The translations under genes and the position numbers were made by a program. Of a DNA stretch of 29,676 nucleotides, positions 1 to 7,780 are shown in pieces. The stretch is taken from the IMG/VR virus record IMGVR_UViG_3300009551_000102, positions 1 through 29,676 of that record; one strand, given 5' to 3'. A model generated the notes under the pieces. It worked only from the letters and a program-made list of their open reading frames with translations, had not been told where the DNA came from and made no database searches. This stretch comes from a virus. Within the stretch, counting starts at the first letter, position 1; each line of letters starts with the position of its first letter.

Positions 1-453
1 AGATCACACTTTCATCTAAAATATGGAAATGAATATAATTTACACTTTGAAAACAAAATCAAGAAAATGATAAAAGAAGGATATGAACCAATAATTCACA
101 GAATAGAATGTTCTTCAGAAGATATTGCTCTAAATTTAGAAATTGGTTTGATTAGAATTATTGGTAGAAGAGATTTAGGATTAGGTTCTCTTTTAAATTT
201 AACTGATGGTGGGGACAAACCTCCTGTTAATAGAGGATCAAAGTGTAAACTAAGTGACCCAAATATAAGAAACAAATATCAAAAAGGTAATCAAATTGCT
301 TTAGGTAGAAGATATATTCATCACAACCAAACAAAGCAAATGAAAATGGTTAAATCTGAAGATTTAGATAAATATCTACAATCCGGATGGATAATTGGTA
401 TGGGGATTAAAAGACCATACTTATCTGAAAGAAACAAATCAAACGCAAAATAA
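1..453 (+). CDS. GIY-YIG homing endonuclease, 3' part
   Basis: The frame is open from the first base of the window, so the gene starts upstream; an internal ATG lies at 67 but family proteins need the missing N-terminal GIY-YIG half. Visible are the late catalytic-domain features of phage GIY-YIG nucleases: a KxGYEPII-like segment, a Glu-containing helix (LEIGLIRIIGRRDLG) and the block LLNLTDGG. The C-terminus carries a YIHHN...SGWIIGMG module that is common in phage homing nucleases and is thought to contact DNA. Such genes cut cognate DNA and spread by recombination. It stands in the baseplate gene block, 3 bases before the tail-tube-like gene, which fits a free-standing mobile gene inserted between late genes. 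Confidence 0.8.
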   Translation, partial: RSHFHLKYGNEYNLHFENKIKKMIKEGYEPIIHRIECSSEDIALNLEIGLIRIIGRRDLGLGSLLNLTDGGDKPPVNRGSKCKLSDPNIRNKYQKGNQIALGRRYIHHNQTKQMKMVKSEDLDKYLQSGWIIGMGIKRPYLSERNKSNAK

Positions 454-456
454 GAC

Positions 457-1269
457 ATGATCAAGAATTTTTTCTTAAACAAATTTCTATTTCCTCAAAC
501 TGAACCAGAAAATGGCTTCAGTATTACTCGTTTCATGTCTCATTATGCTGCCTATTCAGAAACAGCTCGCGCAGATAAATTTGATGTCATGATCGCTTTA
601 CCAAATGCATTGGTTGGTTCTTATGGTGCAAGAGAACTTTCTTTACAATGTGAAAGTGCGGAATTCCCTGGAATTGATGTTGTTCCTATTGAATATCGTC
701 ATTATGGATTCATTCAAAGAATTCCACACCATTTGACTTATACTCCATTAAGCCTGACATTCTATTGTACAGGTGAAATGATGGAAAAGAAGTTATTTGA
801 TTCTTGGATGAATGAAATGATTCCTAATGATACAGGATTAGTGGAATATCGTTTCAATAATCAAGGAATTTCCAATTATGAAGCAACTATCTATGTCAAT
901 CAATATGATCAATTTGGTCGTGTGACTTATTATGCACAAGCTCTTGAAGCTATGCCAATTTCTGTAGGACAAATCAATACCAATTGGTCAGATGATAGCA
1001 CTCATCGTCTAACAGTAACCTTTGCTTATACAAAATGGATTACTGATGCAGATAAAGATGTTGCAACATTAAAACCAAGACCACAAAATGTCAGCAATTT
1101 TCTACAAGACATCAACAAAGTCATCAATACTGGAATTGATATCAATAATCAAGGGAAAGCTATCATCAACACCATCAACAATAAAGTTGGTGGAGTATTG
1201 GCAGCAAAGAACGTTTTGGGAAACATTAAATCTCAACTTCCTACGAAGAAATCTATTATTAAATTCTAA
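457..1269 (+). CDS. T4 gp54/gp19-like tail-tube/baseplate protein
   Basis: 270 residues. Residues about 40-200 resemble the T4 tail-tube fold family (gp19, and the baseplate tube proteins gp48 and gp54): a hydrophobic start (DKFDVMIALP), then LSLQCESAEFPGID, which matches the conserved 'C..aelPG' block, then beta-rich segments ending in TVTFAYTKW. The C-terminal 60 residues are extra and may anchor it to the baseplate. gp54 starts tail-tube assembly on the baseplate, and the length (T4 gp54 is about 320) favours that over the shorter gp19. The neighbours are a hub protein and a tape-measure candidate, which supports a baseplate role. No strong ribosome site is visible before the ATG. Whether it is gp54- or gp48-like is uncertain. 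Confidence 0.65.
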   Translation: MIKNFFLNKFLFPQTEPENGFSITRFMSHYAAYSETARADKFDVMIALPNALVGSYGARELSLQCESAEFPGIDVVPIEYRHYGFIQRIPHHLTYTPLSLTFYCTGEMMEKKLFDSWMNEMIPNDTGLVEYRFNNQGISNYEATIYVNQYDQFGRVTYYAQALEAMPISVGQINTNWSDDSTHRLTVTFAYTKWITDADKDVATLKPRPQNVSNFLQDINKVINTGIDINNQGKAIINTINNKVGGVLAAKNVLGNIKSQLPTKKSIIKF

Positions 1270-1288
1270 TGTTTGATTGAGGATCGTT

Positions 1289-2026
1289 ATGAAATTACCT
1301 GTCATTGATAGAACAATCTACAAAACAACTATTCTTTCAAGAAAAGAAGATGTAGAATTTGTTCCTTTTACCATGAAAGAAGCTAAGATCTTAATGATGG
1401 CTCGTGAAAGTAAAGACACAGAATCTATCATCAATGCTCTTAGACAAATCCTAAGAAATTGTCTTGTAAATGTAGATAATGTAAATGATCTACCTCTAGT
1501 GGATCTTGAATGGTTATTCTTAAACATACAAGCAAAATCTTCTGGTGAAGTAGTGAATCTAGTCTTCAAATGCACTAACAACAGTCCATATGTGATGGAT
1601 GGTGTTATGCATGATAAAGAATGTGGAATGTTAATAGATGTTCCTGTAGATCTTTTAAAAGTACAAATTGTGAATAAAGATGTAAACACCAGAATTATGG
1701 TTTCTGAAACTGTTGGAATACAAATGAAGTTTCCAACCTTTGAAGCCACCCAAAAAGCATTACAATCTGAAGAAGATTCTGAATATATGTTAACTGCTTT
1801 GTGCATAGATTATATTTTCGATGCAGAAAGTGTGTATCAATCTAAAGATGCTACTACAGAAGAATTGATTAATTTCATAGAACAATTACCCCAAGATAAA
1901 TATGAATTGATTGAGAATTTCTTTGAGAATTGTCCAACCATCAAAGAAACAATCAAAAAGACTTGTTCTAAGTGTAATTATGAACATAGTATTGAATTGG
2001 AGGGTCTGGAAGATTTTTTTTCATAA
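1289..2026 (+). CDS. T4 gp26-like baseplate hub/chaperone protein
   Basis: The start is taken as the ATG at 1289 because GAGG stands 6 bases upstream; the frame is open back to a TTG at 1277. The 245-residue protein matches the T4 baseplate gp26-type family: an N-terminal VEFVPFTMKEAKILMMARES block, DLEWLFLNIQAKSSGE, a region with Cys residues (KCTNN and CSKC), and a C-terminal LEGLEDFF. In T4, gp26 takes part in building the central hub and has been discussed as a chaperone. The frame ends at TAA 2024-2026 just after a run of eight T. Relatives continue with a conserved tail that here lies in the -1 frame (2020-2259), so a 323-residue frameshift product is likely. Confidence 0.75.
   Translation: MKLPVIDRTIYKTTILSRKEDVEFVPFTMKEAKILMMARESKDTESIINALRQILRNCLVNVDNVNDLPLVDLEWLFLNIQAKSSGEVVNLVFKCTNNSPYVMDGVMHDKECGMLIDVPVDLLKVQIVNKDVNTRIMVSETVGIQMKFPTFEATQKALQSEEDSEYMLTALCIDYIFDAESVYQSKDATTEELINFIEQLPQDKYELIENFFENCPTIKETIKKTCSKCNYEHSIELEGLEDFFS
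2014..2021 (+). other. Probable -1 ribosomal frameshift site (T8 run)
   Basis: Zero-frame codons are GAT TTT TTT TCA TAA. The heptamer T TTT TTT at 2014-2020 is an ideal -1 slippery site. After a -1 slip, reading continues from 2020 with no stop to 2259, and includes a conserved gp26/gp51-type tail. The layout parallels the lambda gpG/gpGT and other tail-chaperone frameshifts placed directly before the tape-measure gene. A homopolymer sequencing error is the alternative. Confidence 0.65.
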
Positions 2027-2259
2027 GCTTTGGTGATGAAGCTCTGAAAAATTACTTCATGACAAATTTCAATCTCTTGTATCACCACAAGATGAATATT
2101 GAAATTTTTGAAAACATGGTTCCTTGGGAACGTGATGTTTATTTAAATATGATGATTAAGGAAATTGAAGATGAGAATTTGAAATTAAAACTAGAAGCTT
2201 CTGCAAGAAGAGCTGCAGGCGCAAAGGGGTCTCAAAGACCTAGATTGAAGAGAAAATAA
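2020..2259 (+). CDS. C-terminal extension of the hub chaperone (-1 frame)
   Basis: 79 codons open in the -1 frame from the slippery run. The part from DEALKNYF through TNFNLLYHHK to MVPWERDVYLNMM matches the pattern 'nyY.tNF.lm.hHk...lE.miPwERe.Yv' found in T4-superfamily hub assembly proteins. The first ATG of this frame (2059) has no Shine-Dalgarno sequence and starts inside the conserved block, so independent translation would lose part of the domain. I infer expression by frameshift from the upstream gene. The C-terminus is basic (SQRPRLKRK). By position just before the tape-measure candidate, the fusion may act as a tape-measure chaperone. Confidence 0.65.
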   Translation, partial: FISFGDEALKNYFMTNFNLLYHHKMNIEIFENMVPWERDVYLNMMIKEIEDENLKLKLEASARRAAGAKGSQRPRLKRK

Positions 2260-2262
2260 CAA

Positions 2263-4125
2263 ATGGCAAGAAAAGTAGGAACACCAACTGGAATTTCTTT
2301 AGAAGATCTAGTACAAGGTCTAAAGAATCAGCAACTTGACATGTCTGATGACATCAAGAAAATTCTGGCTGATGAAGAAGAAAGAAAAAAGGAAGAAAAA
2401 CAAAAGAAAGTTCAAGAAAGAGCTCAAAACAAAAAGGTACAAGATACTCCTACATCAAGTACAGCAGAAACTCCTGTTAAAGAAGAAAAAGAACCTGAAT
2501 CTACTCCTAAACCTAAATCTGGTAATACTGAAAAACCTAAATCTGGTAACAAGGATGATAAGAAAAAACCAGATATTAAGAAAAAAAAGGATGTGGGATT
2601 CGCGAAGTCTTTCCTTCAGAATTTTGTTGGTAAAGATCTAGCCAACAAATTAATTAGAAAAACACCAGTCTCATTTCCATCTTCTAATACATCTTCTAAT
2701 ACATCTTCAAGTGGAGGATCTTCTACTAAGAATGATATTAAGGAAATCAAATCTGATATTCATGAAATTAAAGCTATTCTTGTAGAAAAGAAACCATCTT
2801 TACAAACTCCTGTGAAGCAAGAAAAGAAGCCATCTGTTTTAGACAAATTTGCTTCTATGATTGCTAAAATGAGCAAAAAACCAGCTCCAACCAGAGGTAA
2901 AGTTTGGATCAACAATGGTCAAGATAGACGTCTAGTGAAACCAGATGAAATTCCAAGTGGTTGGTATAGAGGTATGGGTAAGAAAACACCAAAAACTTCT
3001 ACTGTAGAAAAGGTCCAGAAACCTTCTCTAATTGATTCTAAGCGTTTGAATAGAGTTCCTGTTCAACATGTTGCAACAGAAGTGCAAAAATTGGAAACCA
3101 ATGTACAAAATGACGTAAGAACTGCTGCTAAACCAGAAGAATCTGTTCTTCCAAAACCAGTCGATGGTGTATCAGATCAACAAAAAGTTGAAAACACAAA
3201 ACAAGAAGTGGCTAAGGAAGCTGAAGCTAAGATTGTACATGATAAACTTGACAAGATTCTAGAAGAATTAGACAAAATCAAGAAAAAGAACAATCAGGAT
3301 ATCTTAGGAAAACTTGGAAAATTTGGTGCACTTTTGGCTTCTGCTTGGTCTGCTATTAAAGGGATGAGTAAATTGTTGGGAACAGTCTTCAAAAAAGTTG
3401 CTCAATTTGGAAAAATTCTAGGATCTTGGATGAGCACATTAGCTAAGAATGTTGGTAAATGGGTTACATCAGCTGTTAGAAGTTTGTTACCTCGTCTTCC
3501 AGCTGCAGGAGCTTTGGCAGGTGCGGTAGGGATAACTTATCTTGAAGGTAAAGCACTTGATTGGATGAGTAATAAAGCCTATCAAGATGAATTGAAACCA
3601 TTTAAATCCTTAGAACAAAAATATGGCTTAAAAGCTGAAGGAATGGGTAAATTTGATCTAAAGGGTAAGCAATATTCTTACGAAGACCTTCCAGATCAAT
3701 ATAAGAAATTGATCAATGCTTATACAGGGGATACGAGAACTGGTTCAGCCAAGCAAGCCCAACAGTATATCAAAGAGCATGAATCTGATTTCAAGGCATT
3801 AGAAGTAAAATCAGATCCTAAAGATAATGTTGTTCCTAAAGCAACACAAGTTCAACAACCAACTGTCACACCACTTCCTAAGCAAGCTCCTAGAAGACTT
3901 ATGGAAGCTTCTGTAGCTAATGTTGATATGAAGAGAGATGTTCAAACAGAGCCACAAGTGGTCGTAATCAAAGGTGGAAATAAGACAACCGTTTTACCAA
4001 GTTCTCAGAAAAACAATCAACCAGTGGTTATTGTTCGCCCAAGAAATCCAGAACCATCTCTAGATAGATACAATGGTTCTATCTTTGATTCTCCAAGTGG
4101 GTATTACAGTCTTTACAGGATGTAA
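2263..4125 (+). CDS. Tape-measure candidate (gp29 analogue)
   Basis: 620 residues, close to T4 gp29 (590), which sets tail length. The N-terminal third is charged, low in complexity and rich in Lys, Glu and Pro, with coiled-coil stretches around residues 155-175 and 315-345. A hydrophobic, Gly/Ala-rich helical segment lies at about residues 350-430, as in many tape-measure proteins. It follows the frameshifted chaperone pair, the usual place for this gene. Residues 211-239 hold a WINNG...SGWYRGMG module like that of phage homing nucleases, which is not a normal part of a tape measure. No direct sequence match to gp29 is visible, so the role is inferred from length, composition and position. 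Confidence 0.55.
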   Translation: MARKVGTPTGISLEDLVQGLKNQQLDMSDDIKKILADEEERKKEEKQKKVQERAQNKKVQDTPTSSTAETPVKEEKEPESTPKPKSGNTEKPKSGNKDDKKKPDIKKKKDVGFAKSFLQNFVGKDLANKLIRKTPVSFPSSNTSSNTSSSGGSSTKNDIKEIKSDIHEIKAILVEKKPSLQTPVKQEKKPSVLDKFASMIAKMSKKPAPTRGKVWINNGQDRRLVKPDEIPSGWYRGMGKKTPKTSTVEKVQKPSLIDSKRLNRVPVQHVATEVQKLETNVQNDVRTAAKPEESVLPKPVDGVSDQQKVENTKQEVAKEAEAKIVHDKLDKILEELDKIKKKNNQDILGKLGKFGALLASAWSAIKGMSKLLGTVFKKVAQFGKILGSWMSTLAKNVGKWVTSAVRSLLPRLPAAGALAGAVGITYLEGKALDWMSNKAYQDELKPFKSLEQKYGLKAEGMGKFDLKGKQYSYEDLPDQYKKLINAYTGDTRTGSAKQAQQYIKEHESDFKALEVKSDPKDNVVPKATQVQQPTVTPLPKQAPRRLMEASVANVDMKRDVQTEPQVVVIKGGNKTTVLPSSQKNNQPVVIVRPRNPEPSLDRYNGSIFDSPSGYYSLYRM

Positions 4126-4130
4126 AGTAA

Positions 4131-4164
4131 AAGACCTAGCTAACTCTGACGTTTGCTAGGTCTT
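4131..4164. terminator. Hairpin after the + strand structural block
   Basis: A perfect 10-bp stem AAGACCTAGC / GCTAGGTCTT with a 14-base loop, five bases after the tape-measure stop. No T-run follows on the + strand. On the - strand the stem is followed by a T-rich stretch (TTTTACTTTAC). It sits between convergent transcription units and probably ends or insulates both. Confidence 0.55.
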
Positions 4165-4228
4165 GTATAATCAACTAAATTTTAATCAAACTTTAATAAT
4201 TAACTTTTACAAATAATATCACTTTGCC

Positions 4229-4278
4229 ATGGCTATCTCCTCGTTGAGTCTTTTATAACTTACCGAGTCGATAGCCAT
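4229..4278. other. Hairpin between convergent blocks, with a 19-codon ORF
   Basis: ATGGCTATC (4229-4237) pairs perfectly with GATAGCCAT (4270-4278); an inner CTCG/CGAG pair extends it after a 2x2 internal loop. On the - strand, just downstream of the ssDNA-binding gene, the same bases encode a 19-residue reading frame (ATG 4278 to TGA 4219) without a clear ribosome site. The hairpin may stabilise the 3' end of the abundant gp32-like mRNA. The peptide is probably chance. Confidence 0.4.
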
Positions 4279-4310
4279 TATATATTACCAATCTACAAAA
4301 GTAAATCCAT

Positions 4311-5249
4311 TTACTCTGAATCTGCCAGTCTAGCAAATTCTGCAAATTCATCTTCAGAAGATTCTGTAGCAGTTGCTGCTTCCTTAACAGCGGCAGCAAT
4401 CTGACGATCAGCTTCTTCAGATGATGGGACTTCATCTTCAGGCAATTCAATTTTTTCTGCAGTTCTGGTTGTTGGCTTAGGTGAACCTTCAGTCAATCCA
4501 AGAACAGAATCCAACTTCTTCTTCAATTCATCATAACTCTTGAAGTTCTTCTTATCCAATAAATCCTTCAAAGAGTATTCCTTGCGCCACAATTCTTCAA
4601 TCTTGGTGTCATTACCATTGAATAGAGCAGATGGGGTTTCAAACTCTGATTTATCGTAGTTTCTATAACCTTCAACCTTACGAATCTTAAGTTTAAAATT
4701 GGCTCCTTCCCAGAAATTGAAAGCATTAAACTTAACATCATCTGGATCTTGAAATTCAGAATTTTCTGTCCCAACTCCAGCCTTGTCTTTGATCTTATCC
4801 ATGATCTTCTTACCATACTTGAATAAGAAAACCTTACCTTCGTTTTCAGGATTTGCTGAATCCTTAACGACCAAAATGTTAGAAACATAAATCAATTTAC
4901 GCTTTTGATCGCTTGCTTTCTTCTTGTTAGCTTCAATGCCTGTTTCCCAAAGCTTTGTATTGTATTCACTTACAGGATCATTCTCACCAAGAGTAGTCAA
5001 AGAATTTTCAATATACCACTTTCCTGTAGGACCTTTGAAACCATGAGTAAACATAGTAATGAAATCTGCTGCATCATCTCCGTCTACAGCAGGTGCTGCT
5101 AGGAAACGAATGACTGCAAAGCCATTACCTGCCTTATCAACAACAGGTTCCCAATAACGTTCATCTCTGGCAAATTTGTTTTGATTTTCTAGAGCTTTAG
5201 TCAACTTCTCGATGGAAGAGCTCTTTTTTAGACGTGCAAAATCTGACAT
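4311..5249 (-). CDS. T4 gp32-like ssDNA-binding protein, no zinc site
   Basis: 312 residues (T4 gp32: 301). The N-terminus has a LAST-like basic motif (LKKSSS, residues 7-12) used for cooperative binding. The core keeps gp32 landmarks, for example HGFKGPTGKWYIEN and the FNFWEGANFKLKIRKVEGYRNYDKS region split over residues about 185-215. The tail is acidic (ESSEDEFAEF...) as needed for partner proteins. Of the zinc ligands, His69 is kept but the three Cys are replaced by Ser83, Asp91 and Ser94, and the protein contains no Cys at all, so it must fold without zinc. It binds single-stranded DNA at forks and during recombination. Start: GAGGT stands 8 bases before the ATG. It heads towards the convergent hairpins. 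Confidence 0.93.
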   Translation of the reverse strand: MSDFARLKKSSSIEKLTKALENQNKFARDERYWEPVVDKAGNGFAVIRFLAAPAVDGDDAADFITMFTHGFKGPTGKWYIENSLTTLGENDPVSEYNTKLWETGIEANKKKASDQKRKLIYVSNILVVKDSANPENEGKVFLFKYGKKIMDKIKDKAGVGTENSEFQDPDDVKFNAFNFWEGANFKLKIRKVEGYRNYDKSEFETPSALFNGNDTKIEELWRKEYSLKDLLDKKNFKSYDELKKKLDSVLGLTEGSPKPTTRTAEKIELPEDEVPSSEEADRQIAAAVKEAATATESSEDEFAEFARLADSE

Positions 5250-5317
5250 AATCGTATACCTCGTATCTAATCGTATATTACTGTATGAATCTTATCCACT
5301 TTATCATAATGTACAGC

Positions 5318-5569
5318 TTATTTAGGTGCCTGAGCAGCCAATACACCAGAAATTTTTCCATCAAAGCAATCTACATAATTAAGATGTTTTGCTCTGAAAT
5401 GATACCTTGTAATTCCTCCATGATCTTTACACAATAGAACTGCTTGTTCAGTTTCTGATTTAACAATCCATCCTTCTTGATCAAAATCTGCTTTTGTTAT
5501 ATAGAATGGAAAGTGAAACAATATCGTAAAAATAAATGTCACAATTGAAACAAAGAATATTTCTTTCAT
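5318..5569 (-). CDS. Small secreted or membrane-anchored protein
   Basis: 83 residues from the ATG at 5569, two bases after the upstream stop; an earlier in-frame ATG at 5587 overlaps the AAA+ gene and would add six residues. Residues 1-27 form a hydrophobic signal or anchor (KEIFFVSIVTFIFTILF). The remainder is soluble, with two Cys that could form a disulphide in the periplasm (LLCKDHGG and VDCFDG). No family is recognised. It lies between the AAA+ ATPase and gp32-like genes, probably co-transcribed. Confidence 0.6.
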   Translation of the reverse strand: MKEIFFVSIVTFIFTILFHFPFYITKADFDQEGWIVKSETEQAVLLCKDHGGITRYHFRAKHLNYVDCFDGKISGVLAAQAPK

Positions 5570-5570
5570 A

Positions 5571-6611
5571 TTAATCCAAAGTATCATCTGCTAGAGGCAT
5601 AAATCCAATTCCAAATTGTTCATCTGGACGTTGTTGTGAAGAAGGTTTGTTCTCTACCATCTTCCTCAATCTTTCAACGGTCTTATCCAAATCACATTCC
5701 AAACACTCAACTGCCACAATAACTTCCTTCAATTGTGCAATAGAAAATCCTTTGGTGGTTGAAACCCAATAATCTAATTGTTCAGGAACTTCTAACAACC
5801 TTGGATTCTTCTTAACCAAATATTCCCTTCTTGCAGAAGCCTTTGGCATCCCAATGTAGATCACTTCATCAAAACGACTTGGACGACAAATGAAACGCTT
5901 ATCAAGATTCTCTGGATAATTCGTTGTAGCAATGAAAACAACATTATCAATTTGCAATTCACCATCCAAGAGCGCCAATAGATCAGCTTCACCAAATCTA
6001 TCTACAATAGAATCCAAATCTTCTAACATAACAACCACAGGACGTAGAGGCTCAATTACACGCAAAATTCTAAGAGCTTCAGCAGTGATTGTTGGATTGT
6101 TACAGTAAATAGACAATCCACCCAAATCTACAATTTGTGAAGAAATTTGTTGAAGACAAGATGTCTTTCCTGATCCAGGAGGACCCCAAAGCAATAAACC
6201 ACGTTTCCACAACAATCCATGTTTTCTAAATGCTTCTTCACGTGTCCAAAAATAATTCACAGATGTCAAAACTTGTTCTGTCTTAGAATCTGGAAGAATT
6301 AAAAGTTCATCCATGGATGTTTGCTTTTGGACCCAAAATACTCCTCTGTGCTCACTGAACATTGGAATATATTGTCCAGGAGGAAGTTCTTTTTCTGTTT
6401 TTTCACATGGATAGAAATTATATCCAGACACTGACCACATGGAATGTGCGCCACTGTTCATTTCTCTTTCAGTATCTTGACCATCTCTATTATCAAATCC
6501 ATCTTCGTAATTCATCTTACCATTATTACGACCATAGAGTTTACCAGTTCTTGTTGTTGGTCTATGTCTGGCTCTCAATGAATTCACAAATGTTTCAACG
6601 GATTTTGTCAC
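5571..6611 (-). CDS. AAA+ ATPase, BCS1-like
   Basis: 346 residues. Walker A GPPGSGKT at 143-150, Walker B with VVVMLEDLD at 192-200, sensor 1 ATTN at 228-231 and an Arg-finger candidate within KRFICRPSRFD (239-248). The spacing and the CRPSRFDEV signature are those of classical AAA proteins of the BCS1/proteasomal-ATPase type, remodelling enzymes that unfold or dissociate protein complexes. The substrate is unknown; the N-terminal 120 residues show no recognised domain. Start is GTG with AGGAG seven bases upstream. It follows the helicase loader by two bases, so it may act in replication or late transcription, but that is only neighbourhood evidence. Confidence 0.85.
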   Translation of the reverse strand: MTKSVETFVNSLRARHRPTTRTGKLYGRNNGKMNYEDGFDNRDGQDTEREMNSGAHSMWSVSGYNFYPCEKTEKELPPGQYIPMFSEHRGVFWVQKQTSMDELLILPDSKTEQVLTSVNYFWTREEAFRKHGLLWKRGLLLWGPPGSGKTSCLQQISSQIVDLGGLSIYCNNPTITAEALRILRVIEPLRPVVVMLEDLDSIVDRFGEADLLALLDGELQIDNVVFIATTNYPENLDKRFICRPSRFDEVIYIGMPKASARREYLVKKNPRLLEVPEQLDYWVSTTKGFSIAQLKEVIVAVECLECDLDKTVERLRKMVENKPSSQQRPDEQFGIGFMPLADDTLD

Positions 6612-6613
6612 TC

Positions 6614-7210
6614 TTATACTCCTATTGCTTGTTTAAGCAAATTCTTATATAGCGTCGTATCAAATAATGTATAATTGTAGAAAAATGGTTTATATTTAAT
6701 AAATTTCTTGTAAAATTCTGACCAAATAAAATCATCCTTCAGGTGTTTGTTCCAACCAACCGTAAGACGCATATAATGATCTAAAATCAATAATGTGTCT
6801 TTAGTTATCTCCCCTTGAAAATGTTTTGTAAGAAGAGAGGGAAATTGGTTATCAGAACAAACAATCATATCTTTCAGATTGTTTAATTTTCCTAAATCTT
6901 GTATGAATAAAGTTTCTCTTTTCTTTTGACTCTCTACCCAACTTAAAAATCTTGTTTTACAGTTTTCATCCCAAAAATCACGAATCCACATTTTAGGAGT
7001 TTCATAAAAATTTACAGCCAGAAAATATGGTAATTCTTGTTCTGTAAAATTTCTACCCAACTTAACAAATGAATATTTGTCTGGTCTTACATCAAATGCT
7101 TCAAAAGAAACCTTACTATGACCATTATATTTGAAATAATCAAATTTCTCTTGATTAAAATGAAGTCTTACACTGTTGAAGATTGTGTATGCTTCATAGC
7201 CTGGAATCAT
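6614..7210 (-). CDS. T4 gp59-like replicative helicase loader
   Basis: 198 residues (T4 gp59: 217). The N-terminal half parallels gp59: a Y..F..V.LHFN helix, KFDYFKYNG, then RPDKYSFVKLGRNF and a FLAVNF...WIRDFW block, which match gp59's KYDVIKYN, RRDKYFFQKL and FISNL...AWIGD. The C-terminal half matches in LLILDHYMRL and the IW...KKFIKYKPFF end. gp59 brings the gp41 helicase onto gp32-coated forks, and the gp32-like gene lies 1.4 kb downstream in the same unit. The ATG overlaps the PilZ gene by 17 bases, and a small AGG-AAA-CCT hairpin with the ribosome site lies directly before it. Confidence 0.8.
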   Translation of the reverse strand: MIPGYEAYTIFNSVRLHFNQEKFDYFKYNGHSKVSFEAFDVRPDKYSFVKLGRNFTEQELPYFLAVNFYETPKMWIRDFWDENCKTRFLSWVESQKKRETLFIQDLGKLNNLKDMIVCSDNQFPSLLTKHFQGEITKDTLLILDHYMRLTVGWNKHLKDDFIWSEFYKKFIKYKPFFYNYTLFDTTLYKNLLKQAIGV

Positions 7211-7559
7211 GAGGTTTCCTATAAATCATAAACCCAATTCTATTCGCCTTTTTAGTTCTATGACGAACATAACCATCCACATACATTATTCTGAGAATAT
7301 TTTCCTTAATTGTAAACACTATTACAAATTCATATTTCTTTCCAGCTACGAAAGGAAAATCTGTATATTCTATACTTAAACCATTAAAACAAATGTCCTT
7401 AGTCCAAAATAGAACGGTCTTCTTTTCATTCTTTTCTTTTATTCTTAGATATACTTTTCTACGAACTTCAAATCTCTTATAAAGCCTTCTTTCACCTGCT
7501 AGAGGAACTCTAGGAACAGATGCAGAAATTATCGTATTTGAAGTGTTAGATGTAGTCAC
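7194..7559 (-). CDS. PilZ-domain protein (c-di-GMP receptor fold)
   Basis: 121 residues. The PilZ signature is visible: RxxxR (R25-LYK-R29) followed by a beta-strand region, then DxCxxG (D55-ICFN-G60), where the usual second position Ser is Cys, then further strands with an IGFMIY end. PilZ domains bind the bacterial second messenger cyclic di-GMP through the Arg pair and the D/NxSxxG loop. Both Arg are present, so binding is plausible. In a phage such a protein might sense or soak up host c-di-GMP, or have been reused as a structural domain. GTG start, four-base GTGA overlap with the gp33-like gene. Confidence 0.7.
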   Translation of the reverse strand: MTTSNTSNTIISASVPRVPLAGERRLYKRFEVRRKVYLRIKEKNEKKTVLFWTKDICFNGLSIEYTDFPFVAGKKYEFVIVFTIKENILRIMYVDGYVRHRTKKANRIGFMIYRKPHDSRL

Positions 7560-7780
7560 AATGGCAACTTGCTCCCACCGCCAGGTAAATATTTAAGAGC
7601 ACGAGCTTCACTTTCTATTTTACTTTTCAAAGAGATGTTGATTAGATTTTTTACAACTTCAATTTCCAATCCCGTTTTCTCACAATGTTCCACAATGGCT
7701 TCAATGTGTGTACATTGATTTTCTACAGCAAACCTCTCAATCATTTGACTAAATTGGTTCTTTTCTTCTTTTTGATTCAT
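7556..7780 (-). CDS. gp33-like late-transcription coactivator
   Basis: 74 residues. The layout matches the phage late-transcription coactivator family (T4 gp33 and shorter relatives): an N-terminal FSQMIERFAVE helix, HIEAIVEHCEKTGLEIE, then LINISLKSKIESEA and a C-terminal LPGGGSKLPL. In T4, gp33 links the sliding clamp gp45 to RNA polymerase carrying gp55 and so switches on late genes; a short hydrophobic C-terminal tail binds the clamp. It overlaps the GMP reductase stop by ATGA and the PilZ gene by GTGA, so all are one unit. Shorter than T4 gp33 (112). Confidence 0.75.
   Translation of the reverse strand: MNQKEEKNQFSQMIERFAVENQCTHIEAIVEHCEKTGLEIEVVKNLINISLKSKIESEARALKYLPGGGSKLPL

Noticed and set aside
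4219-4278. 19-codon frame after the gp32-like gene
   Set aside because: No ribosome site, and the same bases form a strong hairpin that explains their order.
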